NCBI GenBank assembly: GCA_014529385.2
Contig: CM043966.1
Span: 98,319,587 to 98,383,586, forward strand
Direction: 5' to 3'
DNA from: Adiantum capillus-veneris
Taxonomy: Eukaryota > Streptophyta > Polypodiopsida > Polypodiales > Pteridaceae
Length of the DNA: 64,000 bases
This document shows positions 46,558-57,389 of the stretch, piece after piece; within the stretch, counting starts at the first letter, position 1; every line of letters starts with the position of its first letter. Under the pieces are notes generated by a model. That model was not told the DNA's origin, made no database searches, and saw only the letters and a program-made list of their open reading frames with translations. The position numbers and the translations under genes were made by a program.

Positions 46558-47528
46558 TGACGTATAGAGAATCCTTATCTCCTATTAACGATAATACAAC
46601 TATGTTGGACGGATACGCCGCGACTGACGTTAGCACAATGAGAACTCACCTAACAAGATTTGTCAGCTAAGGATGAAGCTCGACCCCCAGGCGCGTGGAA
46701 GCAAGCATAGGGTGTCAACCTACACTCGATTGACTCCTAACTAATTCCTACAGAGGTCTCTACCCAATGTCTAAGTCACAGCCTTCAAGAGTGCATAAGA
46801 GGAAACTTCCTACAACGCTTTCTAGAGCCGACACACATCAAAGAATCTCGAAACACCATTGAACTTGAAGGAGACTCTACTAACACCAATAGGTCGCTCT
46901 CCCTAAGGTCTATGAATCAAAACCCCAACCCAAAACACCCGGTGCAAAATCATGTAGGATGTATGGCCGAAATTTGCAGGCCTTCGTTTCCAAAATCTAA
47001 AGTGCCTAATGTGTAGCTCTACTCAATGTGAACGCGTGGATATGCTGCAATGCAAAATCGGACAACATATGCTCACAAAATCACCAGATGAAGCTCGTAG
47101 ATGGAGCTCGCAAAACCAGACCGTATGCGCGCAATGTAGGTATTGGTGCGCAGCTCTCGTTGGGAGCAACACGCTGCACTTCTCCACACTCGATTCTGAC
47201 CACTGGTGCACACGTAGCATCAAGATGAAGCTCACACTCTCTCGCGTACACAGCACGCTCACTCACAGACTTCAAACTTCTAAAAAATGACAAAAGGTTT
47301 TTCATAAGGTCAAAAAGTGGTATAAATACCTTACAATTCTCAAACCCTAAAGTTCCAAATCAACCATCTACTCAATCTAACTGTCAAAACTGGGATACAA
47401 TCTGGAAACTTCTATAAGACCCAATATTTACAAGGTGAAATGTCGAGTTTTCTCAATAAATGGATAATTACAAAAAATGATAATCTACCGAGTAGTCACT
47501 TTTCGTAGGGTGTTTCTAGCTTCTAACA
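46558..47528 (-). mobile_element. Probable 3' LTR of minus-strand element I
   Basis: Plus strand starts TGACGTATAGAG and ends GCTTCTAACA (TG...CA, 971 bp). On the minus strand the LTR start TGTTAGAAGC follows at once a polypurine tract AAGGAGGGGGGGAG, the classical signal upstream of a 3' LTR. The gene at 47581-49829 lies on the same strand just before it. The 5' LTR was not found; element D begins at 49943 where it would be expected. The far edge is inferred from the TG and is not confirmed by a second copy. Confidence 0.5.
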
Positions 47529-47544
47529 CTCCCCCCCTCCTTGG
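47529..47544 (-). promoter_or_regulatory. Polypurine tract of element I
   Basis: Minus strand CCAAGGAGGGGGGGAG directly before TGTTAG. Marks plus-strand DNA priming in LTR elements. Confidence 0.6.
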
Positions 47545-47580
47545 TCATGTCATCCCCAACATGGCTATTGACCTGCTTCT

Positions 47581-49829
47581 TCATCTTATAGTCTCACGCA
47601 TCTTGGGCAGCGACTCGTATCTTGCATATAAATCTAGCAGTGTTGGGCCGAATATATCAGTGTTGATGGTGAAGAAGTCGGTGTAGAACGCTTCTTCAAA
47701 GGCTTGGAGGTGATAGGATGGCAGAAACATTATCCTTTGATACAATGCATGTATCACCTGGTTGGAAGGCTGACCAGATAGATCATATGCACATCTGTAG
47801 GTATCTTGAAAGAAGAAGATACTGTCTGTCACCTGGCCCGGTTTGAACGTCTCAAAGACTACCAAAAGGTATTTGCAAATCTTCCTCATCATTATGCAAG
47901 AAAGGTCAGGCGAGCCAGTGAACAATTTGATGGCGCCCATTAGGGTTTTCACCATGTATTGAACACTTATTCTCTCGCCTGCCTTCAAGCCTGGCAGCTT
48001 CGGATAGTTCAGCCAAGTGGGTTGGCTTCTTTGTAGTATCTCCTGGGCCTTCCACGTCCGTATCCTTGGTAGAGGGCAGAAGCTTAGGTTATCTCTGATG
48101 ATTTTGGGTGCCTCTACCAAATGGATTAGGTACTGTGGATACTTCGCCAGCCACGCCTTTCTCCACCTGGGCTGGGAGTCGACTATCAACTTGGCCCCTT
48201 CAGGCTGGGAGATATCTGCTATGTAGAGTGGCACCGTCAGCTCTTCTCTAATCCTCTTGTTGATTGTGGCGGATTCGTACTTTAGCAAAGGATATGGGAG
48301 AGAGGGCTGTAGCCATTCACGCCGGAGGTTGATGGCATCGATCTTCTGAATGGTCATGGATTGAAAAACCCTCTACTCCCATTCCAAGCCTTCCTTGGCC
48401 GTTTCTTTGATTTCTACCTCTATGGCCTTGCGCTACTTCTCTTCCTCTTCTTGTGTCAGATCTTGTGGCTCTTGAGAGGGTCCTACTAGGATTTCCTCTT
48501 CCATGGGTGTGTCCACAGGATCTGCCACATTCTCTAGGTCTATGCCTTCCATGGTTGTCGTCCCTGTGCCTGCCTGCTCTTCTGCTTGCTGTCCTCTCAG
48601 CTCTTCTATCTGCTTTAGGAGTGTCTGTTTCTCTGCTTCAGCTTCTTCTCCCATGTTCACAAGGAGGTCATTCAACTCGGCGTTTATCTTCTCCACCTCC
48701 TCGAGCTTTCTCTTGATAATTTCTAGCTCATCTTGCATTGCTTTCTGCTCTTCTTCCATGCGTGTTTGCATAACCACCGACCCTTCCGCCATCATCAACC
48801 TTTGCTTTTTCTCTACAGTCGACTCTTTCTGAAGCTCTTTCATCTGTTCTTCATAGATCTGGCTTTCTGTAATGGTGTGAGTCGGGCTAGTAGCTCTGAC
48901 TCTAGCAGGAGATTCCCGTAGCCACTGGATGGTTTGATCTGGAGTTTCAAATGGGTTGCCACCCTTGGTGCTTTGGACTGTTCGTCTTCCGTATCTTCCT
49001 TGAGCCTCAGCCAGTCGTTTTGTGATGGAGGGTCGGGCCATATTCCCATGGTGTGTAATGCCCCATAAATCACCTTCGTGATTAGCTCACCCGACACGAT
49101 GTATGTGGGGTTCTTGTTGCCCATCTTCACCAGATTATCATGTACATAAGCTGCATAATTGATGATCTTTCGCTTGCTTTTTTGCATTGCCCATGTGAAT
49201 GTTGTGGCAATTGCTGCAGGCGGCATCCTGTACTTTTGTGGCTGCTTTGTACACATATGGAAATATTGATTGTACAGCTGACTCATGATTGCCACTTTGG
49301 GGTTGGCAATATCTTCAAAGGTATAGTTGGCTTTCTTTTCAATGCACACCTTTGCTTCGTCTCTTCTTTTGGTTACACTATCCCCTTTGTTGGAGAGGTC
49401 TAGTGCAGCTTCCACTACTCTTTCTGTGATTAGAATCTCAGTGCCTGGCTTACCCTGCAGATCTGTAACTTGGGCCACTCCATCTTCTTTTATTGTCGTC
49501 ACAAATTCCCATACTCTTTTTATGTCAATACCTGCTGGCACCGCTTCAAAGTAATTGTGGAGATCAATCTTCTCCAAATACTCTGCCATCTTGCTTCTGA
49601 CGAACTCATTGAGTTCCCGCGGTAGCATTGGTAGCTCTATCACGTTTCCTTCGGTGTCTTTGAACGTGCCTTGGTAAATCTTTAGATCATTGGACTCTAG
49701 CAGATCTTCTTGGATCCATGTGCTTGTTGGTTTTAGAGTTCCTTCTGGTATCACGAAGGGCTCTACCTCTTCTAGGTAATCTTTTATGGTCATCCTTTTC
49801 TTCTTTGCCGATGACTTTGCGGCTGCCAT
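47581..49829 (-). pseudogene. Large unrecognised ORF system of element I (about 740 residues, three regions)
   Basis: The ATG at 49829 opens 329 codons (MAAAKSSAKKKRMTIKDYLE, basic start). It includes ERVVEAALDLSNKGDSVTKR and KKANYTFEDIANPKVAIMSQ, MPPAAIATTFTWAMQKSKRK and YIVSGELITKVIYGALHTMG. At about 49040 the reading moves to another frame: MARPSITKRLAEAQGRYGRR, a long Glu/Lys coiled coil (about 48850-48570) and an acidic stretch to TAG 48433. After a second TAG the same frame continues 48357-47581 as a 258-codon region (LQPSLPYPLLKY, SFCPLPRIRTW, IFFFQDTYRCAYDL). The first part recalls proteins annotated as plant-transposon-associated (mobile-domain-like), but this is from memory and weak. 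No RT or integrase. The coiled coil suggests self-assembly. Confidence 0.5.
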
Positions 49830-51059
49830 AGATCCTGTTGCACTCAGTAGTCCGAAGTTAGCGTTTTTTCCATATCAGCTGAGAAACTGAGTTTTATCTA
49901 TCCAAATGACTTGAAATTTGAAAATAAAGCTTAACAGGAACTTGTGCCACGGCACATGCACAGTTTCACAAGTATGGTGGGAACGGAAGCTAAGCCCTAC
50001 AATATTATGGATTTTATGTGTATACCTTAAGTATGCATAAGTATATGCATTTTCTATGTAGCATGCCAAAAGCTAGTCGAAGTTTGATGTGTCACTCTTG
50101 CTGGAATGGGCTTCGATCCCGGGCTTCTTTGTGAACGTCTTCTTGGAGCCATGATGAAATGAGCCTATAAAACTTACCTCCTATCTACTAGGCATCCTAG
50201 GTGGCATATGACATGTATAGCATGGCCAAAAGTGGCCTTAGTCATAGTATACCCCATGAGGTGTCATTCTACACATAGTAGGTGCACTTTGGAGTGATTA
50301 TGGACCTAGAAGAATCCCTTAGAAAAGTGGTTACGAGTTTGTTTGATGTCATCCATGATGTATGCTAAGCTCTCTCTCAATTTTTTATAAAGCTACTCTT
50401 GGAGGCTTATGGCGGCAAGGAGAAGATATTTGGAGAAAGATCTAGAAGAACCTTTAGAAAGATCTAGAAGAACCTCTAGATAGATCTAGAAGAACCTCTA
50501 GAAATTTCTTGAAGAGAAAGATCTAGAAACTTTGAAGATAATTTCAAGATATTTTTGAAGAGGGAGACACTTGTCGCAAAAAATCCCTTGGATATTTCTA
50601 AGCAAATATCTTCTTCAAGAGGTAATTTCACCTATAAAAAGAGCCTTTTGCTCCTCACTTGATCATCAAGAAAACCATCAAGCAACCAAGCGCTCAAGCA
50701 ATCCCCATAATCAAGCCATCACCCAACCTCCTAGCCATCTCCGTGAGGAAAACTTTCTCTCAATTTCAGCCCAACACACCTTGAGCCTACTACTTCATGC
50801 CTCAAGCCTTCTATCTTCTCACTTGTAATACTCATACACTATATGTAACCTTCTTCCTTCAATAAAGACGCATTGTTGGTGGCTTGCAAACGGTGTTGGG
50901 GACTACTACGCATCATCTACTTCATCAAGTTGGTTACAATATCACAAGTCTTAAGGTGTGCTTCACTTCTTTGGATAAAGCTTGTGTGGGTCTTTGTGTG
51001 TTGATTGTCTCTCTTATCTCCTTCCTCCATTGTTTGGACTACTTTCTGAGCTTTCTTAG

Positions 51060-51278
51060 ATGAGTAACCTCGATGGTATAACTTTTCAACCCTTTCATTT
51101 TGTGCAACATATTAGAATTAACGTTTGTATTAGCTGTAAAATCCACTTCCAACAGAGAATTGTGTTTCTTTTTGGGCCGGAAAGACTGCAAGAGATTCTT
51201 CTTTCTCCACTTCCTCTTATTTTGCCACTACTAGACTACTCTAATTCTTTCGATGTGCACATATTTATTCTCCTCTAG
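51060..51278 (+). CDS. Microprotein, first tandem copy in element D (72 residues)
   Basis: The ORF starts ATG at 51060 (MSNLDGITFQPFHFV), has 72 codons and ends FDVHIFILL TAG. Its middle LFGPERLQEILL and PLILPLLDYSNS line up with the copy at 51307-51519 and with the E-element copy at 352-570. The next ORF begins 28 bp after its stop. Length and hydrophobic C-terminus are conserved between the three. No family recognised. Both copies in D are open, which is notable among so many broken genes. Confidence 0.6.
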   Translation: MSNLDGITFQPFHFVQHIRINVCISCKIHFQQRIVFLFGPERLQEILLSPLPLILPLLDYSNSFDVHIFILL

Positions 51279-51306
51279 GGGTTGAGTCTTGCTTCTTAAT
51301 ATTACT

Positions 51307-51519
51307 ATGAACCAAGAAGACTTGTATACACGGCTCATTCCTATCGCTAGGCAAAATATCTACATCTTTGTAAGCACTAAGTTACAGTTTCAAAGAACCA
51401 TTCGTAGTTTATTTGGAGCACAGCGACTTGCTATTATAAATGCATCAGTGAACCCTTTCATCCTACCTTTGATTAGATATGATCAAAGCCTTGATGTTTT
51501 TATCTTTGTCTTGTTTTGA
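51307..51519 (+). CDS. Microprotein, second tandem copy in element D (70 residues)
   Basis: The ATG at 51307 is preferred over upstream non-ATG starts because it gives MNQEDLYTRL, matching MNQ at the start of the E-element copy. It continues SLFGAQRLAIINA, NPFILPLIRYDQSLDVFIF and ends VLF TGA. About 240 bp downstream is the gag start. The duplication next to 51060-51278, and both frames being open, suggest selection or recent origin. Function unknown. Confidence 0.6.
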   Translation: MNQEDLYTRLIPIARQNIYIFVSTKLQFQRTIRSLFGAQRLAIINASVNPFILPLIRYDQSLDVFIFVLF

Positions 51520-51697
51520 GGGTTTCACGTGTGCGTATGTGTGTGTCTGCGTGTAAGATCCCAATGGCTACACACAATGTATTTGCTACAAAGACTAAGC
51601 TCGCTTAAGTGAAAAGCTTCACAGTCTCCCCACGAACCCTCACAGCTAGAGGCCCGGTGCCTTCCTGGCAAGACCGCCAACTCTTTGACACACTTTT

Positions 51698-51713
51698 TGG
51701 TGAACCCGACGAG
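51698..51713 (+). promoter_or_regulatory. Primer-binding site of element D
   Basis: TGGTGAACCCGACGAG, one base from the site of element B in the compared part, a few bases from the LTR end. Confidence 0.7.
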
Positions 51714-51758
51714 AAGTTTGTCAGGGTGAGTTAGTGGGATCTGTAAGCTACTTCAACC

Positions 51759-53204
51759 ATGGGTGATCATCATCCTCAGCATCAAGGTATGCCTTTTGAT
51801 CCTTCTAAGATGCAAATGTTTCAAGCATTTGCCTTGTTTATGCAACAACAACATGCTACAGAAAGAAGAGAAGTGTCAGCAACCAAAGCTATTCAAGCAG
51901 TGGTGCACAAAATTTATCAATTCAATGGGAAAGATGTGACAAAGTATCTTCGTGGCTATGTAAAGGAGATGGAGTTGCATCGTGTGCCAGAAGATGAGAT
52001 GCTCCAAAGCTTTGATCTTGTTGTGACTCCTGAGATTAGAGAGCATGTAAGAGGAATCAGGAATGAGCATGGAAGAAATTGGGAGGAGTTCAAGCTAGCG
52101 ATGAAGGAGGAGTATTTCATGGAGGACTCTGAGAGAGTAACAAAGAGAACTTTCCTGGAGTGGGTCGTCAAGCCGAAGGAGGGGCTCTCTCCAACAGAGC
52201 TACTCAGGGAGTTTGAGCGAAGATATGCTCAACTTACAAGGATAGAGAAGGCCACACTTGACTCAGAAAAAACAGAGCTCTTCTTACAGGCAACAGGAAA
52301 GGAGCTCCAGGAGCAATTGGAGCTACTTCTTGAGGACAAAGATGCTGAGCAGGGACTGAAGACAGATTGGAATGAAGTTGAAGCTGCTTTTTCATTACTT
52401 GCCAAGCGCCAAAGGAGACGGGATAAGATGGTTGTTGGTAGTGCACCATCTACCTCCACAGCTTCTGAAAAGATGGTAAAGCCTTCTTCCTTTATACTTC
52501 CAAAAGTTGATGACGCTGTAATAGATGAGCTTATGAAAGGTATGAGGGATTTAAAAGTAAAACTCACAAAGCTTGAAGAGAAGGGGCAACCATTGGCACA
52601 ATCTTCAAGGCAAAAAAAACAACCTAAAGAAGGTTTTGTTCATAGATGCATATGGTGTGACACCACAGAGCATGCTAGGAGAGAGTGTGACAGCTTCAGT
52701 GAAGCTTTGAGAAAAGATCTTGTCTTCTTCAAGGATGGGAAGATTCACTTAAGGGAGACAGGTTTACCCTTAAGAACTAACTTTGGGAAAGGAGGAATGC
52801 AGACTCTGGTAGAGGATATGGCCACTACCCATGCCATCTCTGCATCTGAGGCATCTACTTATACAATCAAGATTGAACCATTGAGGAGTTTTGAAGAAAA
52901 TGGTAAGCTGTGGCCTAGTGCTATGGAGCTAGCAAGGAAAGGAAAGCTTACAAGAGAAGTCCTACATGAAGCAGGTGACTGTATTCGTCTAGAAACAGGA
53001 TGGAATGATCCTGTGGACTCCTTGTCAGTGCATGCCTATATTGCAAAATGTCAAAACAACGAAGTTTTTGTGGAAGAAAAGCGCAGGCGAGAGAGTGGTG
53101 ACGAAGGACCATCAAAAAGAATTACTAGGAGAAGCGATACAATACCTCCTCGAGCGCCTCCAACACAAGAAGCACCTGAATTGCTTCAGGCACCTCTTAC
53201 ATGA
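51759..53204 (+). CDS. gag: Intact Gag of element D (481 residues)
   Basis: A full ORF from ATG 51759 (MGDHHPQHQGMPFDPSKMQM) to TGA 53202. Capsid-like blocks KYLRGYVKEMELHRVPEDEM, IREHVRGIRNEHGRNWEEF, RVTKRTFLEWVVKPKEGLSP and ELLREFERRYAQL match the broken Gag of element B throughout. A CCHC knuckle CIWCDTTEHARREC is at about residues 301-314. The end, ITRRSDTIPPRAPPTQ then APELLQAPLT, stops where B continues into the Lys-rich tail and protease. No protease, RT or integrase follows. So D is a truncated element, a Gag-only non-autonomous element, or a retained gag gene. In particles Gag binds and packages RNA. Confidence 0.85.
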   Translation: MGDHHPQHQGMPFDPSKMQMFQAFALFMQQQHATERREVSATKAIQAVVHKIYQFNGKDVTKYLRGYVKEMELHRVPEDEMLQSFDLVVTPEIREHVRGIRNEHGRNWEEFKLAMKEEYFMEDSERVTKRTFLEWVVKPKEGLSPTELLREFERRYAQLTRIEKATLDSEKTELFLQATGKELQEQLELLLEDKDAEQGLKTDWNEVEAAFSLLAKRQRRRDKMVVGSAPSTSTASEKMVKPSSFILPKVDDAVIDELMKGMRDLKVKLTKLEEKGQPLAQSSRQKKQPKEGFVHRCIWCDTTEHARRECDSFSEALRKDLVFFKDGKIHLRETGLPLRTNFGKGGMQTLVEDMATTHAISASEASTYTIKIEPLRSFEENGKLWPSAMELARKGKLTREVLHEAGDCIRLETGWNDPVDSLSVHAYIAKCQNNEVFVEEKRRRESGDEGPSKRITRRSDTIPPRAPPTQEAPELLQAPLT

Positions 53205-53280
53205 ATTGCTTTGCAAAGTGAAAATCTATTGGCATATTATGTCTGCTTCTGTCCTACAATACAAATGTGTATTGTTTTGC

Positions 53281-53303
53281 AAAAAAAAAGGGGGGGGGGG
53301 GGG
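53281..53303. repeat. A9G14 homopurine tract after the Gag of element D
   Basis: Nine A then fourteen G. It may be a polypurine tract, the remains of a poly(A) end with added G, or simple slippage. No LTR-like sequence follows it. Confidence 0.8.
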
Positions 53304-53564
53304 TTGGAGCCCCTCAATTGTCCGCATGGATGTGAACGATAGGGAGGCTCCGGTCTCTCCTTTGTTTTTCAAGTTTGTGTGTATGTCTTTGTAATTGAAT
53401 GGTACTTTTGGATTGGAGCATTATATTTTTTATTACATTGGTAAAAACCACTAAATTGGAGAATTATTTCTAAATTAATACACCAAAATCAAAGTAAAAG
53501 ATGAACTAGATTATTTTTGCTACCTGTTTTCAACTATTATGTCCAAATTTCATATAATATAAGA

Positions 53565-54305
53565 GGTGTTGAGATCTCTCATCATCCGCGTATATGCGGA
53601 TGATTAGAGATCTCAACACCTACTATGAACTAAATAAGAAAACAAAATGATGCCTTTAAAAACTAGTTAAATCTCAACATCATCAACATTTGTCAAATCT
53701 CCTAGATCATCCATGTGCACGCGGATGATTGGTGAGCTATTTCTCAACTTTTTTAGTGATATTAATAAAACAATATGTATTTAATAATATTTTTGGTTGT
53801 CTTTTTTCTGTCTTGAATGTTCTTAATCTCTTGGGAAGGCCTTCATGATGAAGGTGGATATGGGTTTTTAAAAACTTTTATGCTAAAACAAAGGAGACTC
53901 TATACAATTTTACATGTTTTTTATACTTTGAATAAATTTTTTGGGTTTTGACAAATCTTTATGTCTTGATTGTTTTGATGATATGCTTTTTATAGTGTAT
54001 TTAATATCACCTTGAAAAATAGATTAGTTTTGCTACCTATTTTCAAACATTGTGTCAAATTGAATATAACATAAGAATTCTTGAGGTCTCCGATCACCCG
54101 CTTGCATGCAGATGATTAGAGAGCTCAAACACTTGCTATACACAAAGAAAAAATGAGAAACGGTGTCTTGAAAACAACGTCTATTTAATGGAAAATTAAA
54201 AAATAGATAAGTTGTTATTAAAACTTTTAAAACTGCTTATAACATAAGTGTTATCGAGCTATCTGATCATCCACTTGCAAGCATATGACTAGAGAGCTCA
54301 AACAT
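53565..54305. repeat. Four copies of a hairpin-bearing repeat
   Basis: The best copy, 53565-53620, has 25 bp arms (GGTGTTGAGATCTCT...CATCCGC) with one mismatch around a 6 bp loop. Weaker copies of the same hairpin lie at about 53695-53745, 54081-54131 and 54250-54305, with partly shared flanks (TTTTGCTACCT(G/A)TTTTCAA; ATATAA(C/T)ATAAG). So a longer unit containing the hairpin was duplicated and drifted. Confidence 0.75.
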
Positions 54306-55186
54306 CGGTTATACACTAAGTAATAATGAGAAATGGTGCTTTTAAAAAGTGATTTGAATTGTATTCAATAAGATTTTGGGTTGTGTTTTTACTAGGTTTG
54401 AACGGCCTTAGTCTCATGTGGAGGTCTTAATGATGAAGGTGGAGAGGTGTTTTTCAAAACAATTCTACTAAAACAAAGGAGTGCACATAGGGGATCTCCT
54501 TGGAGATGCATAAGGGAGTTCCTTGTCTAGATGTGTCAAGAGTGGGGCTGAATCCAAGGCATATTGACACCTTATCACTAGAGAGGCCGTAAGATCACGT
54601 TTGTTTTATTGAATTAATTTTCTTTCTATTTCTTCTATGGAGATCTTCTTCCATAGTCTAGTAATATCATATTTGGAATTTTTGTATTCAAATAGGTGCT
54701 TGATCTTACAAATAGGCATCTTTGGCATACTCTAGGTCATGATGTATCGAGCTACAATATAGAGAGTGGGGAAAAGATTTTAGAATACCATACATGGTAG
54801 ATGAATGTGCCTTTCCCACAAAAAGTGATGGTGTAAATTTTTTAGAGGTGGTGCAAAGAGAAGTAGTGCTTCTTTTTAGAAAATCACTAGTGTTTTATGA
54901 TATTAATTTGAATGGATCATGGTGATGCTTACATAATGTTGCTCATAGTATGGTTGTTGTGATACTAATTTTTACCTTTATATTGTAATGCATGTAAGTT
55001 TGTACCTTTGTCTATGGAAAGATTATGGCTATGGTACAACATTGAACCATTGAGTTATTGTAAGTGCACAATATTCATATTTCTCCCATTGGAAATATCT
55101 GAGTATACGTGTGAACTTGGATCATCAGTACAAGGCATAAGTGATGTCGAGGGCCTTATTTTTTTGTTTGGGGTGGGGGCTATGAC

Positions 55187-55805
55187 AACATTCTCTTTAA
55201 GGAAATTAGTAAAATATAGATACTAGTTAGAAAATTTTTCCTTATTTAGGGGATGGTGACAGCATCTACTAGAACCAAAAAATCATTCTCTTTATGGAAA
55301 ATAGAAAAAGACAGATACTAGTTAGAATATTTTCCTTTATCAAATCCACATGAAAATAAGAATCTATACCCCATGGACCCCCATAACTCAGCTCACAAGG
55401 GATGTGGTTGCACCCCTGTCTTGAAAAGAAAATGCCAAATGGAAGCCACTACGAAACCTTTTGAATGCATCTACTAGTTCTAAGAAACCATTCTCTTTAG
55501 GGAAAATAGGAAAAGATAGATATTAGTTAGAGTATTTTCCCTTATCAGATCAACATAAAAATAAGAACCTATACCCTATGGACCTCCATAACTCAACTCA
55601 CAAGGGGTGTGGTTGCACCTTAAGTCTTGAAAAAAAAATCCACTACAAAACCTTTTGAAAGCATCTACTAGTGCGGAGAAATCATTTTCTTTAGGGAAAA
55701 TAGAAAAGGATAGATATTTGCTAGAGTATTTTCCCTTGTCAGATCCACATGAAAATAAGAATCTAAATTCCATGGGCCTCCATAACTCAACTCATGAGGG
55801 GTGGC
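55187..55805 (+). repeat. About 200 bp tandem repeat, three full units and a partial one
   Basis: The phrase CATTCTCTTTA(G/T)GGAAAAT occurs at 55284, 55489 and (as CATTTTCTTTAGGG) 55683, preceded by GCATCTACTAG at 55262, 55467 and 55661. Each unit continues through CCACATGAAAATAAGAA and CCATAACTCAACTCA. A first partial unit begins near 55187. No coding role seen. Confidence 0.85.
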
Positions 55806-57389
55806 TGAGAGCCTTGCCAGTGTACAATGGATCTAAGCTATACTCTGAGCCCTCGGGGGAGGAGGGGGGTCATCACTATGTATAAATTGTGTACATCCCT
55901 TGCACAATGCTTTGTGGCACCATCACCTCCACCTTGCATCAGTATGTCAGGTGGTAGTCCATATCCAACCCTTGAAAAAAAACTTCAAAAAGCACTATAG
56001 TGAAAAATATGTAGGTGTAGAAAATGGTGGGTCGGGCTTTGTAGTACATCAGGTACTATATTAGGGTGTGATCACACATGCTAGCATGGTGGGTGGTGTA
56101 GCTTCTATGTCTCTAGAACTAGAAAAATTTGATGTCTCCAAAGAACCCATATGTGAGAAAAAAACTTGTCCTAGTGTCATGAAATATCTTCCACTGAAAG
56201 TGAAGGTGGGATCATGCATCATAGCAAATGTAGCCATTATACCCTCTAGGGAATTTCTCGCGCTGACCTAATCCTAGCACCCAAAGGAAGGATGCAAAGT
56301 TCCTCTACACCATGAAACCTTGTCATTTCTCACTGGTCAACAATGGGGTAGGTTGTGCTTATCTAGATGGTCCTTTATATTTATATCCCTCAACCATATA
56401 TGAAGATATGGTCGTCAATATTCTAGTCATCTCTCAAGAGCTACATGCATTTGGTGAGGTAGCCTCCAAGATTGGAGGCATTTTATAACATGATTGTGAC
56501 CTTTATGGATGAGGTTATATTATCAAGAAGGCTGCATGACATTTTTTGAGAACACTTAAAGAGCTCATATGATGTTCACATAAAAAAAGAGCCTAATTGC
56601 ACATATCGTGATTTTCAAAAGAGAGAATCTTCTCGAAAGGTGTTTCTTGTCTACAAACACATGTATTACATGAGCATGCACATTTTTGGCCTTCAACCCA
56701 AACGAGAACCCAAGGAACACATGTTCATACACCAGTCTTGGACTAGCAACCATATACCTTGCCTTTTTAGTGGCTCAGCTGCATAAGGTGTATCCTTTTT
56801 TGATAATCAATTAATTTAAATTTTTGATATAAGCTCTTCTATCAATGCCATTTATGTAATGTTTTTGGATATAGTAATCATTACCTTTTTGATAGGTCAA
56901 CCGCTGACACTTGGGTCATTGATCACCCAAAACATTAGCCTAAATTTACCTTCAAAAATGTATTTCCTACGGGGTATTACAAGAGTATGGCAATTTTGTT
57001 ATGAGTTAGCTCTATTGTGTGCCCTCTGTGAATCTTTTTGGATATAGTATTGATTCTTGGTTGGTTTCTTACACTATGGTATTATGAAGCTTTCTCCACT
57101 ATCCACTCCATCATCTTCGCTTATATGTCACTCACATGGTTTACCATCCATTTTTTAGTAAGTGATTCTTATTGCGACGGAGGCCATATATCAATGTTTA
57201 TCTTTGATGAAACAAAAAGTAGTGTCAAAAATCTTAGAAAAAAGATTTCAATTGCAAAAGCACAAAAATAAAAGCTCACAAATAAAATGCACTCCCTGGT
57301 TCCCTGCATTGGTGGAGTGGCAGAAGTCTTTCTTGGAGATGTAGTTGTAATTGTGGTTGATGACTCATGCTTAGTTGATTGGAAATCAC
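55806..57389. other. No gene seen
   Basis: AT-rich sequence with short ORFs that show no recognisable pattern. Confidence 0.5.

Larger units (their letters stand above)
49943..51690 (+). mobile_element. 5' LTR-like region of element D
   Basis: Starts TGTGCCACGGCACATGCA, matching the LTR start of element B, and ends ACTCTTTGACA next to a PBS matching that of B. At 1.75 kb it is 0.7 kb longer than the LTR of B, and it carries the two microprotein ORFs at 51060-51519. It may hold an internal insertion, or the LTR of D may be longer by nature. No 3' LTR was found. Confidence 0.6.

Noticed and set aside
46540-46560. Plus-strand polypurine tract (AAGAGGGGGCTCA) as the 3' end of a plus-strand element
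   Set aside because: The tract at 47529-47544 on the other strand is longer, directly abuts a TGTTAG LTR start and agrees with the strand of the neighbouring gene.
47581-49829. Ordinary intact host gene for a coiled-coil protein
   Set aside because: A frame change near 49040 and two TAG stops break it, and a polypurine tract and LTR edge follow directly.
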